A stretch of DNA of 64,000 bases from Vitellaria paradoxa. Lineage: Eukaryota > Streptophyta > Magnoliopsida > Ericales > Sapotaceae. The notes below the pieces were generated by a model. It saw only the letters and a list, made by a program, of their open reading frames with translations. It did no database searches and was not told the DNA's origin. The position numbers and the translations under genes were made by a program. Location: contig CM034236.1 in assembly GCA_019916065.1 (NCBI GenBank), forward strand, positions 59,486,690 to 59,550,689, in the 5' to 3' direction. This document shows positions 1-11,595 of this stretch, piece by piece. Position 1 is the stretch's first letter. Every line of letters begins with the position of its first letter.

Positions 1-3000
1 AATTTGTAATTTACGGTGTAACCCCGCCTCATCAAGATTAAAGTTGAAGTTCTTAATTGCCCAATAAGTTTTATGTTCTAATTCAACGGGCAAATGGCAT
101 GGTTTACCGTAAACTAACCTGTAGGGAGACATTCCTAAGGTAGTTTTATATGCAGTGCGATATGCCCATAGGGAATCTGTCAATCGTAGTGACCAATCCT
201 TGCGGTTAGGATTAACCGTCTTTTCTAGGATTGTCTTAATTTCCCTGTTTGCAAGCTCTACCTGGCCACTTGTCTGGGGTGATATGGAGTTCCTACTTTA
301 TGTGCCACCCCATATTTAAGAAATAGAGTGCCTACAGGTCGGTTACAGAAATGTTTCCCCCCATCACTAATTATCGCTCGAGGTACCCCGAAGCGTGAAA
401 ATATGTTTTCATGGAGGAATTTAAGAACTACTTTATGGTCGTTTGTCTTAGCAGCTACTGCTTCTACCCATTTAGAAACGTAATCAACTCCTACTAATAT
501 GAATTCATACCCAAAGGAGCTTGGAAAAGGACCCATGAAGTCTATTCCCCAACAATCAAATATTTCCAAAACAAGAATAGGAGATAGAGGCATCATGTTC
601 CTACGAGTCAAGCTACCTAGCCGTTGACATCTGTCATAGGTGGTACAGAATTGATGAACATCCTTAAATAACGTAGGCCAATAGAATCCACATTGTAATA
701 TCTTTGCAGCTGTTTTGTTCGTGGAAAAATGGCCACCACACGCTTGAGAATGGCAGAACTCAATTATTCCTTGGACTTCCCAGTCAGGAATACACCTACG
801 GATAACTTGGTCAGGGCAGTATTTAAATAAATACGGATCATCCCAAAAGAAAACTCTTACATTCCTAAGGAATTTCTTCCTATCTTTAGAAGTCCATTCA
901 TCCGGGATTTGTCTTGTCACTAAGTAGTTAGCAATATCAGCATACCAAGGAGGGGTAGAGGCTGTTATTGCTTGCACATGAAATAGCTGTTCATCAGGGA
1001 AGCTATCATTGATTTGAGTATCATCTTTAGGATAGACTTCAACTGGTAAACGTGACAAATGATCCGCCACCACGTTCTCTACACCTTTCTTATCTCATAT
1101 TTCGAGGTCAAACTCTTGTAGTAGCAATATCCATCGGAGTAATCGTGGTTTGGCCTCTTTCTTGGTCAACAGGTACTTAAGTGCAGAATGGTCAGTGAAG
1201 ATGATGACTGTTGAACCAATGAGATAAGATCGGAATTTCTCAAGGGCAAAAACAACTGCTAGTAATTCTTTTTCAGTTGTTGTGTAATTCTTTTGAGTGT
1301 CATTAAGGGTCTTACTAGCATAATAAATCACATGTGCTTTTTTATCTCTTCTCTGTCCTAGTACAGCTCCAATAGCATGGTCACTAGCATCGCACATCAA
1401 TTCGAATGGCAGTGACCAATCAGGAGTTTGTAAAATAGGAGCTGTAATTAGACATCCCTTGAGTTTTTCAAAAGCTTGCTGGCATTGATCAGTCCATTCA
1501 AAGGGTGTATCTTGTGTTAGTAATTTACACAAAGGCCTGGAAATTTCACTAAATGATTGAATGAACCTTCGATAGAATCCAGCATGTCCCAAGAAAGATC
1601 TAATATCTTTTACTGATTGGGGTTTGGGAAGCTTTTGAATCAGCTCTACTTTCGCCTGATCTACCTGAATACCTTCTTTTGAAACTATGTGCCCCAGAAC
1701 GATGCCTTGTGTCACCATAAAATGACACTTTTCCCAGTTAAGGACAAGGTTCTTTTCCTCGCATCGAGTTAATACTAGATCAAGGTGTTGCAAGCATTGC
1801 TCGAATGAGTCACCATAGACAGAGAAATCGTCCATAAATACTTCGACGATCTCTTCTACCATCTCACTAAATATGCTAATCATGCAACGCTGAAAAGTGG
1901 CAGGGGCGTTACATAGGCCAAACGGCATTCGTTTGTATGTAAAGGTGCCAAAGGGACAGGTGAATGTAGTTTTGGATTGATCCTCTAAAGCTACCTCTAT
2001 TTGGTTATAGCCCGAATAGCCATCTAAAAAGCAGTAATAAGCATGCCCAGCCACTCTTTCTAAAACTTGATCTAAGAATGGAAGAGGAAAGTGGTCTTTT
2101 CTAGTACTTGCATTGAGTTTCCTATAATCAATGCATACTCGCCAGCCAGTTTGCACTCTCGTTGGGACTAGCTCATTATTTTCATTCCGAACTACGGTAA
2201 TACCTGACTTCTTAGGTACCACTTGTGTAGGACTTACCCATTGGGAATCAGAAATTGGGTAAATTATCCTTACATCAAGCAACTTTAGTACCTCAGCCCG
2301 TACTACCTCTTTCATATTTGGATTGAGCCTTCTTTGCATTTGTCGTACCGGCTTGGCACCCTCTTCTAAATAAATGTAATGTGTGCAAAGGAGTGGACTT
2401 ATACCTGTTAAATCTGCCACTGACCACCCTAATGCTTTCTTATGGGATTTTAACAGCTCTATCAAGATATGTTCTTGGTCAGTAGCCAATTCAGAAGATA
2501 TTACTACAGGGTATGTTTCTCCTTCACCTAGAAAAGCATACTTCAAATTAGAAGGTAATGGTTTCCTATCGGGACTTGGGGCTTTCACATTCGAAGATTG
2601 AGCTTTGTTCAATAGTGGCCCTAGATTTTCAAACATCGGTTTCCAATTACCTATCGACATTAATGGGCAAACGTCTAACCATTCATATAGCATGTTGCTA
2701 AGTTCACTAGGTATCATAAAATCCCCTTTTTCTATATCACTGCATAGTATTCTTTCTAGAGGGTCTTCTATGAATTCCCTATCAACGTAATTCTGAACGA
2801 TGGTTTCGACTACGTCTACCTCTTGTATTTCAGCCACCTCTTTTGGTTGTTTGGTAACATGAAAGATATTTGTTTCAAACTCTATGTTACCAAAGGACAT
2901 CTTCATGGATCCATTCCTACAATTAATCAAAGCATTTGACGTTGCTAAAAATGGACGTCCAAGAATCACAGGTGTCTGATCAGGTGCTGACAAACTGGTT

Positions 3001-5279
3001 AGTGGTTGTGTATCAAGGATTATAAAATCCACCGGAAAATAAAAATTTTCCACTTGCACCAGTACATCTTCAACTATACCTCGTGGGACTTTTATAGATC
3101 TATCTGCAAGTTGCAGAGTCACACGGGTAGGTTTAATCTCTCCTAATCCTAGTTGCTCGTACACTGAATAGGGAAGTAAGTTCACACTAGCTCCTAAATC
3201 AAGAAGTGCTCGACTAACAAAGAATTTCCCTATATAACAAGAGATAGTAGGACACCCAGGGTCCTTATATTTTGGGGGTGTGCGACATTGAAGAATAGCA
3301 CTTGCTTGTTCTGTTAGGAAAGCTTTTTCCTTAACATTCAGTCCCCTCTTCACAGTGCATAGCTCTTTCAAGAATTTTGCATACACTGGGATTTGTTTAA
3401 TTGCATCTAAAAGAGGTATATTGATTTTCACTTGTTTAAAAACCTCTAGCAATTCAGCTGCTTGAGCTTCTCTCTTAGCTTTCAAGAACCTTTGGGGAAA
3501 TGGTGCTTTAGGGATATACTTCCTAGGCACTAAGATAGATTCTTTTTCCTTTTGATTCTCCCCTTTTTCTTCCTCACTCTTCTCTTTCTTAGATTCCTCT
3601 TCCCTCTTAGATTTTTCTTCTTCCATGCCTATGGGTTGTTTTCCTTCCCTCCTATTATCTTCTGACATCCGCTTAGGTTCTAACTCTTCCCTAACCTCAA
3701 CCATCTTAGGGTGAATGGTTTTATCTATAGTTTTACCACTCCTAAGCATCGTGATGTTTTGTACCTGCTCAATATTGCCAGGCATATTGGAAGACCCTTC
3801 AACATTTTTCACTTGGGCAATTGGATTTGGACGTGGTTGAGCAGGGAATTGACCTTTAGGTTGTGTAGTCAACGTTTGGGTTAAAAGAGTCAACTGTCCC
3901 CTAATGTCGTCCAAAGTTCTATTATTTTGAGCCCAAAGTGTGGATTGTGTGTTCATGTATTGTTGAAGTGTTTCTTCTGTGGACCTCTTATTTGGGGGAA
4001 TATATGGAGTATGAGAAGGTCCCACATTCTGAGGCAATCCTGGATTAGTGACTGAAACCTGAGGATTTGGAGGAGGTGGAGGGTGATAAGATTGTGGCAT
4101 TTGAGCTGCTCCATCATTTCTCCAACTAAAATTTGGATGGTTCCTAACACCCGGATTATATGTTTCAGAATAGGGATTTCCTCCCAAATTCTGTCCACGA
4201 TATGGAGGTCGGTATTGGTTTATTGCATGGATAGGAAGTTCACTAGATAGCTGATTTTGCACGACTTCTCTACACAGGGGCATACTAGGACAATCATCCG
4301 TTCTATGAGATTGGCTATCACAAGCTACGCAATAGACATTTGCTATGGGTTCTTTAACTATAGGTGTGTCCTTTTTAATCTTAAGGGTCTCTATTTCTCG
4401 GGTCAGAGTTGCTAGTTTTGCCTTAAGATCATCGGTTTCACTTAAGTGATGCAAACCTCGAATAGGAGTACCATTAATATTCTGAGTATTCTGAGGTCCC
4501 GTGGTATCCCAAGTTTGTGCATTTTCAGCTAAGAATTCAAAATATTCATAAGCTTCTTCAGGGGTTTTATCGTAAAACTGCCCATTGCACATTGTTTCCA
4601 CAAATTGTTTCAATTGTGGTGTCAGGGCTCCGTAGAAGATGCTCGCTAGACGCCAGACTTCAAATCCATGGTGAGGACAGGAATGTAAGAGAGTTTTAAA
4701 CCTCTCCCAACTTTGGTAGAATGTCTCACCATGTTGTGAAGCGAAGTTCAGAATCTGATGCTGAATTGCATCAGTTCTATTAGGTGGGAAAAATTTCTTT
4801 AAGAATTTGGCTTGCATTTCATCCCAGGTGCGAATGGAATTAGATGGTAGGAATTCAAACCATCTAGCAGCCTTATCTTGCAATGAAAATGGGAATAACT
4901 TAAGAAATACCAGCTCTATTTGGCATCCTTGATCCTTTATAGTGACACAAATGTTCCTAAAGCGAGTTAAGTGGTCATATGGATTCTCAGAATCCATCCC
5001 ATGGAAAGTAGGTAACAATTGGATCATCCCTGGTTTAAAGTGAAAAGTTTGGTTTACAGGCCAAACTATGCAGGATTCAGGAGTATGCCTATTCTGCTGC
5101 AAGATATCTCTCAAGGATTGTCTTGCTGCGACAGCTTGATCTTCAGCAGCCATTTCTAATGGTGGAGTAGGAATTCTAGGAGTTTGAGTTTCTCCTAAAG
5201 CGGACTCTAATTCTAAAGGAACAGCTAATGATTCAGGGCGTAACAATCTACCGTCTTCCCCTCTAATCCAACCGTGCAT
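1..5279 (-). pseudogene. gag-pol of copy A, recently disabled
   Basis: Conceptually one gag-protease-RT-RNase H-integrase polyprotein, starting at 5279 as in copy B. Gag, the CCHC knuckle, the protease (DLGAS), RT (FMDD box) and RNase H are open from 5279 to 1095. An in-frame TGA at 1097-1095, where B has AGA, ends the frame just after RNase H. The frame resumes at once (1073-258) and carries the integrase zinc finger and the first catalytic residues. A one-base loss in a G run at 276-279 (four G where B has five) then shifts the frame; the rest of integrase continues in another frame to base 1. The integrase CxxC zinc ligand is changed to Tyr at 638-636. Few other differences from B are visible, so inactivation is recent. 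Confidence 0.93.
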
Positions 5280-5409
5280 AAGCCAAGCGAATCTTTCTAA
5301 GAAAAATTTAACTAAGAGAGATCAACTTTCAAATTTTTAAGTTTTAAATTTTTAAATTTTTTTTTTTTTATCCTAAAGATTCTAAGAACCTAAAAACTAA
5401 AATTGGCGT

Positions 5410-5427
5410 TCCCCGGCAACGGCGCCA
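5410..5427 (-). other. Primer-binding site of copy A (tRNA-Asp type)
   Basis: On the minus strand this reads TGGCGCCGTTGCCGGGGA, the complement of the 3' end of plant tRNA-Asp (TCCCCGGCAACGGCGCCA). It lies six bases inside the LTR end, as in copies B and E. Confidence 0.93.
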
Positions 5428-5433
5428 AAAACT

Positions 5434-7338
5434 TGACCGCTCGTAAATAGTGCAGTGCTAATTAACCCCCAAGTGCAAGGGTGTGCGGTGTAGTTTTAAT
5501 CTCGGTGAGTCCGAGGTCGAATCCACAGGGAAGCCTATGTGTTTCAGTTTCTAAGTTCAAATATGAATTGTAGGATTGAATTAGAATTAAAGTTGCAATT
5601 AACTTAAATTAGATTTGATAGAGTTGAAATTTGAGAAATTAAACTAAAAACAAAGTAATTACTAATTAAAGGAATGTTTCAACTTAAATAAAATTCGAAC
5701 TAATTTAAACAACTCAGCAAATTAAAATTACTAAACTTAAATTTAAAGAATAATCTAATCTAATTGCAAACAAGACTTATAAGAAATTTAAAGCAGTGAT
5801 TTTATCAAATTGAAATTCTAATAGAAAAGGGTTCTTGATTCAACCTTCACAATTCCAAGTAATCTGTTATTTCACCAAGGGATGATTTTAAATACAATCC
5901 ATAGTTCACGTCAAAGGATCTATGGATTGGGAAAGATTTTCAATACATTCCAAAATTCCTCGATACACAGTTTTAAATTCACGTTTCATTATGGAAGATA
6001 AAACTGGAAAGATTTTATGATAAAAATACTCGAGTTCAAATCTAGATTTAAATTGTTTAAAAATTATCAAGAAAATTATAATCAAGAGTGTTTATCAGTG
6101 ATTACAGAGAATATGAACAAACACTCTTGTTTTCAAAGGTTTTCCAAACAACAAATCAAGTTTGAAAATAGTAGATCACTTCACATAGGCTTTTGAAACC
6201 CATGTGAAGGATCTACGTACATCCCTCAGTTCATAACAAATTACCCTTCATTGATTCAGTGAATCAAGAACAAAGGTTTTTACCCTAGCATGCTTTGAAA
6301 CAACTTAACAGGCTTAGATGAAGACATAACTGTTAAAGCTTCAAAAACGTAATTAAAACAGTCCTAATGAATGTAAAACTTACCTACGAACATTCAATTA
6401 ATAATAATGAACCAAAACGAAATACTAGATTAATTAAAGTTAAACCTTAAGATCAAAACGTGCAGCATTCGTATCAAACTCTAAACGAAACCCTAATATT
6501 TTAAAGCATCCAAAGATTAAACAAACTAATGGCATTAATCATAAAACTCATTCACGAACATTCAAAAACTAATGAAGAGCAAGAATGAAATATTAACTTA
6601 CTTGAAAACGAACTTTGAAATAAGAAGTTGAGTAGCAATCGTAATGACAATCGTCTTAAAAACTTGGAGTACGTAGAGTAGTAACATTCACGAATAAAAA
6701 ATCTTCAAAATCTTCCCATAAATAAATAACTAAAACTAAACTTAAACCTAAGAGAAGTAGGAGGAGAGGAAGAAAAACAATATGTAGCCGCCCTCTTTCA
6801 TTCGGCTACACAGTGTCATATATATAAGCAAACACAAAACCCTAATCAGTCAAAACGCGGAGCAACAATTCCGTATAAGGGGGTCCGGACCGTCCCTCAG
6901 GGGGTCCGGACCACAGTGTATGGTTTATTCAATCGGCTGGAAGGCGAGCTTTCTGTGGTCGGGACCATCAAGCAAGGGGGTCCGGACCACAGTGTACATG
7001 AAATCCTCTTCAACAGCTCCAGCTTTCTGTGGTCGGGACCATCAAGCAAGGGGGTCCGGACCACAGTGTATAGGTTTCTTCAATGTTTGCTCCTCCATTT
7101 AAGCCAACTCTTGGGGAAGCTTGAACCATTGTTGACACGCTTTGTTCTCCTTTGTTTCCTTCCTCCTTGGAGTTGTCAAAATCACTGTCTTCTTCGTTGA
7201 ATTCACCATTTTTCCTGCGATTGACAAAATGGTTTACGTAAGTGATAAAATAGTGATAAATCATGAGGAAAACGTAGTAAAACATGTAAATGAGTGTGCA
7301 AAAGTGTCGTTTGTAATTACACTTTTCGAGTGTAATCA
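5434..7338 (-). repeat. 5' LTR of copy A (1905 bp)
   Basis: It begins TGATTACACT at 7338 and ends GCGGTCA at 5434 on the minus strand. It matches the LTRs of copy B throughout but is about 75 bp longer because of one extra U3 repeat unit. A TATA-like run (TATATATA) lies near 6835-6825, so transcription would start near 6800 and run leftward. The rest is AT-rich R/U5 leader. Short ORFs on both strands recur in every LTR copy and are not treated as genes. Confidence 0.95.
6881..7070 (-). promoter_or_regulatory. Palindromic GGTCCGGACC repeat array in U3 of copy A
   Basis: Three copies of a unit containing GGGGGTCCGGACCACAGTGT occur at 6900, 6976 and 7050, plus a further GGGGTCCGGACC just before the first. 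The 10-base core GGTCCGGACC is a perfect palindrome. Between units lies a second half-conserved piece, TGTGGTCGGGACCATCAAGC. Copy B has one unit fewer. The position just upstream of the TATA-like run suggests enhancer elements; this is inference. Confidence 0.75.
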
Positions 7339-8650
7339 ACTGGCTAATGCCTTAGTACCTTTATGGAGATAATGATGTGGGGTGTTTAGATTGTTATTCG
7401 GATGAATTGTAAAATGTGAATGTTCTTCAGTGATTGATGTGTTGTTCAATTGTTGAAGTCTTAATTAGAGGATGAGTATTTGCGAATGAATTGTCAAGGA
7501 TGGCATTAAACAGTGAATTAAGGAGTTTCTATATTGGATTGCCTATGGTTTACGTTGGATTGCCTATAGTAATGATGTAATATATGGTCAGTTAAAAATG
7601 TTAGCTTGCCAATTAGTTTATAAGGTGTATGTATCTATGTGGGAGTATTGACCTAAGGGAAGGTAATGGCTTTGGATAGACGTAATTGATTGAGCTTAGT
7701 TAGATGGGGTTGGAGATTGATGAGCAAGTTCCATTTACATGTTATGGATTTTAATCTTATTTGGAATAAAGTACTTGCCTTGGATTAAAAGCTTGGTGGA
7801 CCAACAAAGTTATGTGAGTCTATAAAGTAAAGGAGAATTTGAAATGGAAACCAATACTTGGAAAGTAGAGATGTTTGAATAGAGAAGAAGGATTACAAAG
7901 AAGTTGATTACAAAAGAGATGTTTGTGGTAATTTTCAAGGTTGATTTCAACCCCAAGTTTAGTATAGTTATAATGTGACCTATTTGGGTTGTGATATAGT
8001 TTGATTGGATGGACCACAGTTTCGGTTACAAAAGAGTTGAGTGTTGAGGTTACGTGCTTAAGTATTGGACCCATGAGGAGAAACTTGGAAGAAAGGTGAC
8101 CTTTTTGATGAAATGGTGAATCTAGTACCGAATAAACTGTGTTAAGGGAAAATTGGATAAGTAAGCGCATTAAGGATATCATCAGTTCTTAACTGGGAAA
8201 TATTGATTAAATGAGAGATGTTATGAAGATTTAAGGAAGTCTAAACGTTGGGATGCATGGGAAGAGAAGAAGTTCAATTTTATGAAGGAAAGAGGTTGGC
8301 AGGAAAGGTGATTGGATAGAGTATTATGGGAAACCATATAGTAAAGGATGAAGGATAAGGATATGAAAATTTGATTGCTATTGCTTGAGGAACCATTGGA
8401 ATGATTACTGAGTTTACAGATGCAAAGTAAAGGTATAGTTATGAGTGTTTTTGAGTTGCTATGATTAATTGGTAAAGTGATATGAATGTTGATTAATGAA
8501 TGGAATTTCAAGTTTTATATGTGCAAAAGTTTCAGGATGATAAGGAGCTTGCTTAAAGGTGTGAGTTAAGATATAGAGGAGCCATCTACAAGTAGTTACT
8601 CAGAAAATTGTGTATGACTGTGGTAGAAAATTTCGAGGATGAAATTTTTT
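7339..8650 (+). other. Internal non-coding 3' region of element H
   Basis: No convincing ORF is present on either strand; the two minus-strand ORFs at 7820-8182 and 8221-8511 have no recognisable domains. The last 50 bases (AATTTCGAGGATGAAATT context) resemble the pre-PPT segment of Tekay/Del elements. The left edge is the insertion point of copy A. Confidence 0.55.
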
Positions 8651-8665
8651 TGAAGGGGGGGAGAA
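8651..8665 (+). other. Polypurine tract of element H
   Basis: TGAAGGGGGGGAGAA lies directly before the LTR start TGTAATACCC. It is a standard plus-strand primer position. Confidence 0.8.
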
Positions 8666-8835
8666 TGTAATACCCTAGACTTTGTATTAGTATAAGTATA
8701 TGGTTTTTGTTGTATTTTGGAGGTTAAGATATGTTAATTGAGTGGTATGGATCATTAATGGTGTTTAGAGTTGAGAACTTTGAAGGAAATGGGGGGATTC
8801 AGTCAAAAGTGACATTTTAGCCAAGTGCTGGAAAA

Positions 8836-8932
8836 TGGGGGGAACCTTGGGTGCCCACCTGAAAAGAGCTTGTGCGTCCAAGGTCTTGGGCGCCCACCTG
8901 AGAAGAGCTTGGGCGTCCAAGGCACAGTGGAT
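8836..8932 (+). repeat. Tandem GC-rich repeat in U3 of H LTR
   Basis: Two units of about 45 bp, each containing TTGGGYGCCCACCTGA followed by AAGAGCTTG. The same array appears in inverse orientation at 11335-11430 in the solo LTR, and more diverged at 36895-37010. Confidence 0.75.
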
Positions 8933-8961
8933 TTGACAGACGAGTGTTGCTATGCAATTTT

Positions 8962-11595
8962 TGTCACGCCTCGGATCTCGTGACCTGAGGGGTAAGTGAG
9001 AAACACACACAACATGCACTAACATAACTACCCATGATCAAAGTAACGCAACATCAACGAGTGAGTCCAAGACATAATATGAGATAACATAAGTCAACCT
9101 TAGCTATTGCCATGTCACAAACTCCATACACCATTTCCAAGTTACATAACTTAGGACTCAAGGCCATTACAACCAAATTGAAAAAGAATAGAAAAGTACA
9201 ATGTCATAATTCCAAAAGAAATTAAACTAAAAGATCAAGAGCTTTGCTAAGCTTGGTTGGGCTCATGTATAACCTCCTAGTCCAACCCCATTAGCCCACC
9301 TGATGGTTATTGCCTGTACCTACATCAAAGTTTGTAGGGACATGAGCACGGGTCCACTTGTGCCCACGATGTCTCATAATAACATATATGATATGCAAGT
9401 CCAATCATGCAATGCATTTTAAGTAAGGTTAGCCATTTTAACATTTTCTAGAGTCATAATATTACATTAACATAGTCATGCCAAAATAAGTGGAAACATA
9501 AGTTCATTCAACAATGCCAAAGTTTAAGATTTTAAATTTTGGTTAATGTTTATGTTTTGCAATTCAAACTCCAATTCCATTCACAATTCAACACCACTTT
9601 ATCATTTGAATAATATTCAAGCAAGTAAACGTATTCACAACATCATCCATTTATCATCACATAGCACAACCACAACCAAACCAATCGTCGGGGGATGGGT
9701 GCATACACACTATCGTCTTTTATGGGCTAATACCCAATGGAAACAATAAACTAACGTTGTTGTTTAGGATCACTGTCGAAGGCCACGAGGAGCCAAAACA
9801 CACACAATGTTTTGGGCTACTAACCCACTGGCATTGACACCAAACCCTGCGTAGGTTTTGGGGCTCTCAACCCGAGGTCACTCTCTAAACCCTTCCTATT
9901 TCTGCACCCCACCACGGTCCCCACACACAAGCAATCATTCATCACATAACATTTCATCATTCATAGATTCACATTCAACCTCATATACTTTCCCATAACA
10001 CATTTCCACATTTCGGTTCATCCCACAATTTATCATATAACAACATTGATCGAGCATCGTTAAATGTTCAACACCCTTCATTATTATGAACATGAGTTCC
10101 TTTTTCAAGTCACATTTCACTTCATCAATCACAATTTCATACACTTCAACATTTAGTTTACATCAAGGCATATTCACAATTCTATTTAATTGAGACTCTT
10201 ACTTCAAAGTAGACTTCCAATTCATGCAATTCAAGGTGACTTCACTTGCCCCTTTCAAGTTAAATCCCACAAGCTTAAGTTAAACACTCCTTAATCACTT
10301 TTAAAGGCTCATTTCCCATTTAAAATCCATGTAATTAATCAATTTAAAGTTTCATGTAAAAACATGTTACCAAAACTTTCATAAGCCTAAGGTAGGAGGT
10401 CAAACTAAGTAAAGTCAGGAAAAGTAACCCGGGCTCGGTGGGGGCCCAAGCTGACACTCAGCCGTGCACCCAAGGGGCTTAGCCACCCATGCCTTAATTT
10501 CTTGGGTGCCCAAGGGCCTGGGCACCCGACTGTGTCCCCCTCGTGTGCCCATGGCCTGGGCCAAGTTTCGGGTTTCATGCCCTGTTTTCTGGTTTCATGG
10601 TTTTTCACCCTTGGGACCTCAAATTTACCAAGTTAATGTAAAAATACCTCAAGTTTCAAGTTTCTAACATCAACATAAGGTTCTTAGGCTTCAAACAAAA
10701 TCAAAAATTTGAGTTTTCATCAACCACAAGTCAAGTTATGGATCAAAACACTACTTTCACTCTCTCAACCTATACATATATATAGACATGTGTATAACTC
10801 CCATTTTTCTTCCATACATGCAACCAACACTTAAAGAGGGTTTTCTAATGGTAATCTACTCCTTGTTACACAACACATATGTAAGAATGAGGCATTAAAC
10901 CCCTACCTCAAGTGGTAAAAAGATAGATCAACAAAAAGGTGTCTTGAGCTTCCAAACCCTCAAACTTTGATGGCCTCTATCTTCTCCCTCCTTGATCAAA
11001 ACTAAAAATAAATGACATAGGAAGGTTTCTTAGGGTTCTAATTTCAATTTTGCAAAAGGAATTTGAGTTCTATGAAGATTTGGGAGACCTACCTTTGAAT
11101 CTCCACCCGGTTCCTCCTTTGTTCTTCCTTTGCTTCTTACCCGAATTCTCTCTTCTTCCAAGCCACTTCTCTCTCTCTCTCTTGCATCAAATCAACCCAA
11201 TATATATATAACAATATTTTAAACCCCCAAACAGTGATTCTCAGGTCTCCCCTCACCCCTAGCTAGGTATAGGTGTTAATAGGGTAAGGTTCGGCTGGAA
11301 AATGCAGAAAAACACTTACCTGTCAAAAGCACTGTACCTTGGGCACCCAAGCTCTTTTCAGGTGGGTGCCCAAGACCTTGGGCGCACAAGCTCTTTTCAG
11401 GTGGGCACCTAAGGTTTCCCTCCCATTTTCCAGCACTTGGCCAAAATGTCACCTTTGACTGCATAACCTATTTCCTTCAAAGTTCTCAGCTCCAAAACAC
11501 CATAAATGATCCATATCACTAAATTAACATATCTTGACTTCCAAAATACATCAAAAACCATATACTCACATTAAGACAAAGTCCAGGGTATTACA
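8962..11595 (-). repeat. Solo LTR G of the same family, inverted inside the H LTR (2634 bp)
   Basis: The minus-strand start is TGTAATACCC at 11595 and the end is GGCGTGACA at 8962. A perfect 5-bp target duplication ATTTT flanks it (8957-8961 and 11596-11600). There is no primer site or polypurine tract on either side, so internal DNA was lost by LTR-LTR recombination. It aligns to the host LTR over its whole length in opposite orientation, so 8962-14298 now forms a long imperfect inverted repeat with arms of about 2.3 kb. Confidence 0.92.

Larger units (their letters stand above)
1..7338 (-). mobile_element. Athila-type Ty3/gypsy retrotransposon, copy A (5' part, cut by window edge)
   Basis: The order read on the minus strand is LTR (7338-5434), primer site (5427-5410), leader, then gag-pol running off the window at base 1. 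It is almost identical base for base to the complete element at 44864-58455, so the missing part is probably pol's end, the second ORF and the 3' LTR. The LTR tips are TG and CA. The five bases outside the tip are ACTGG (7339-7343); the partner duplication lies outside the window. It is inserted in the internal region of the plus-strand element that continues at 7339. Coding lesions make it non-autonomous. The Athila assignment rests on the tRNA-Asp primer site, the gag-pol type and the long LTR. Confidence 0.93.

Noticed and set aside
2383..2790. Plus-strand ORFs opposite the copy A gag-pol (and their mirror images at 49336-49743)
   Set aside because: Antisense shadows of the protease-RT linker; present only because the polyprotein frame is open.
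1..5279. Copy A as an assembly duplicate of copy B
   Set aside because: Different flanks, private stop, frameshift and Cys-to-Tyr change, and an extra U3 unit make it a separate insertion.
7820..8511. Two minus-strand ORFs of 120 and 96 codons in the H internal region
   Set aside because: Low-complexity composition, no motif, and orientation opposite to the element.
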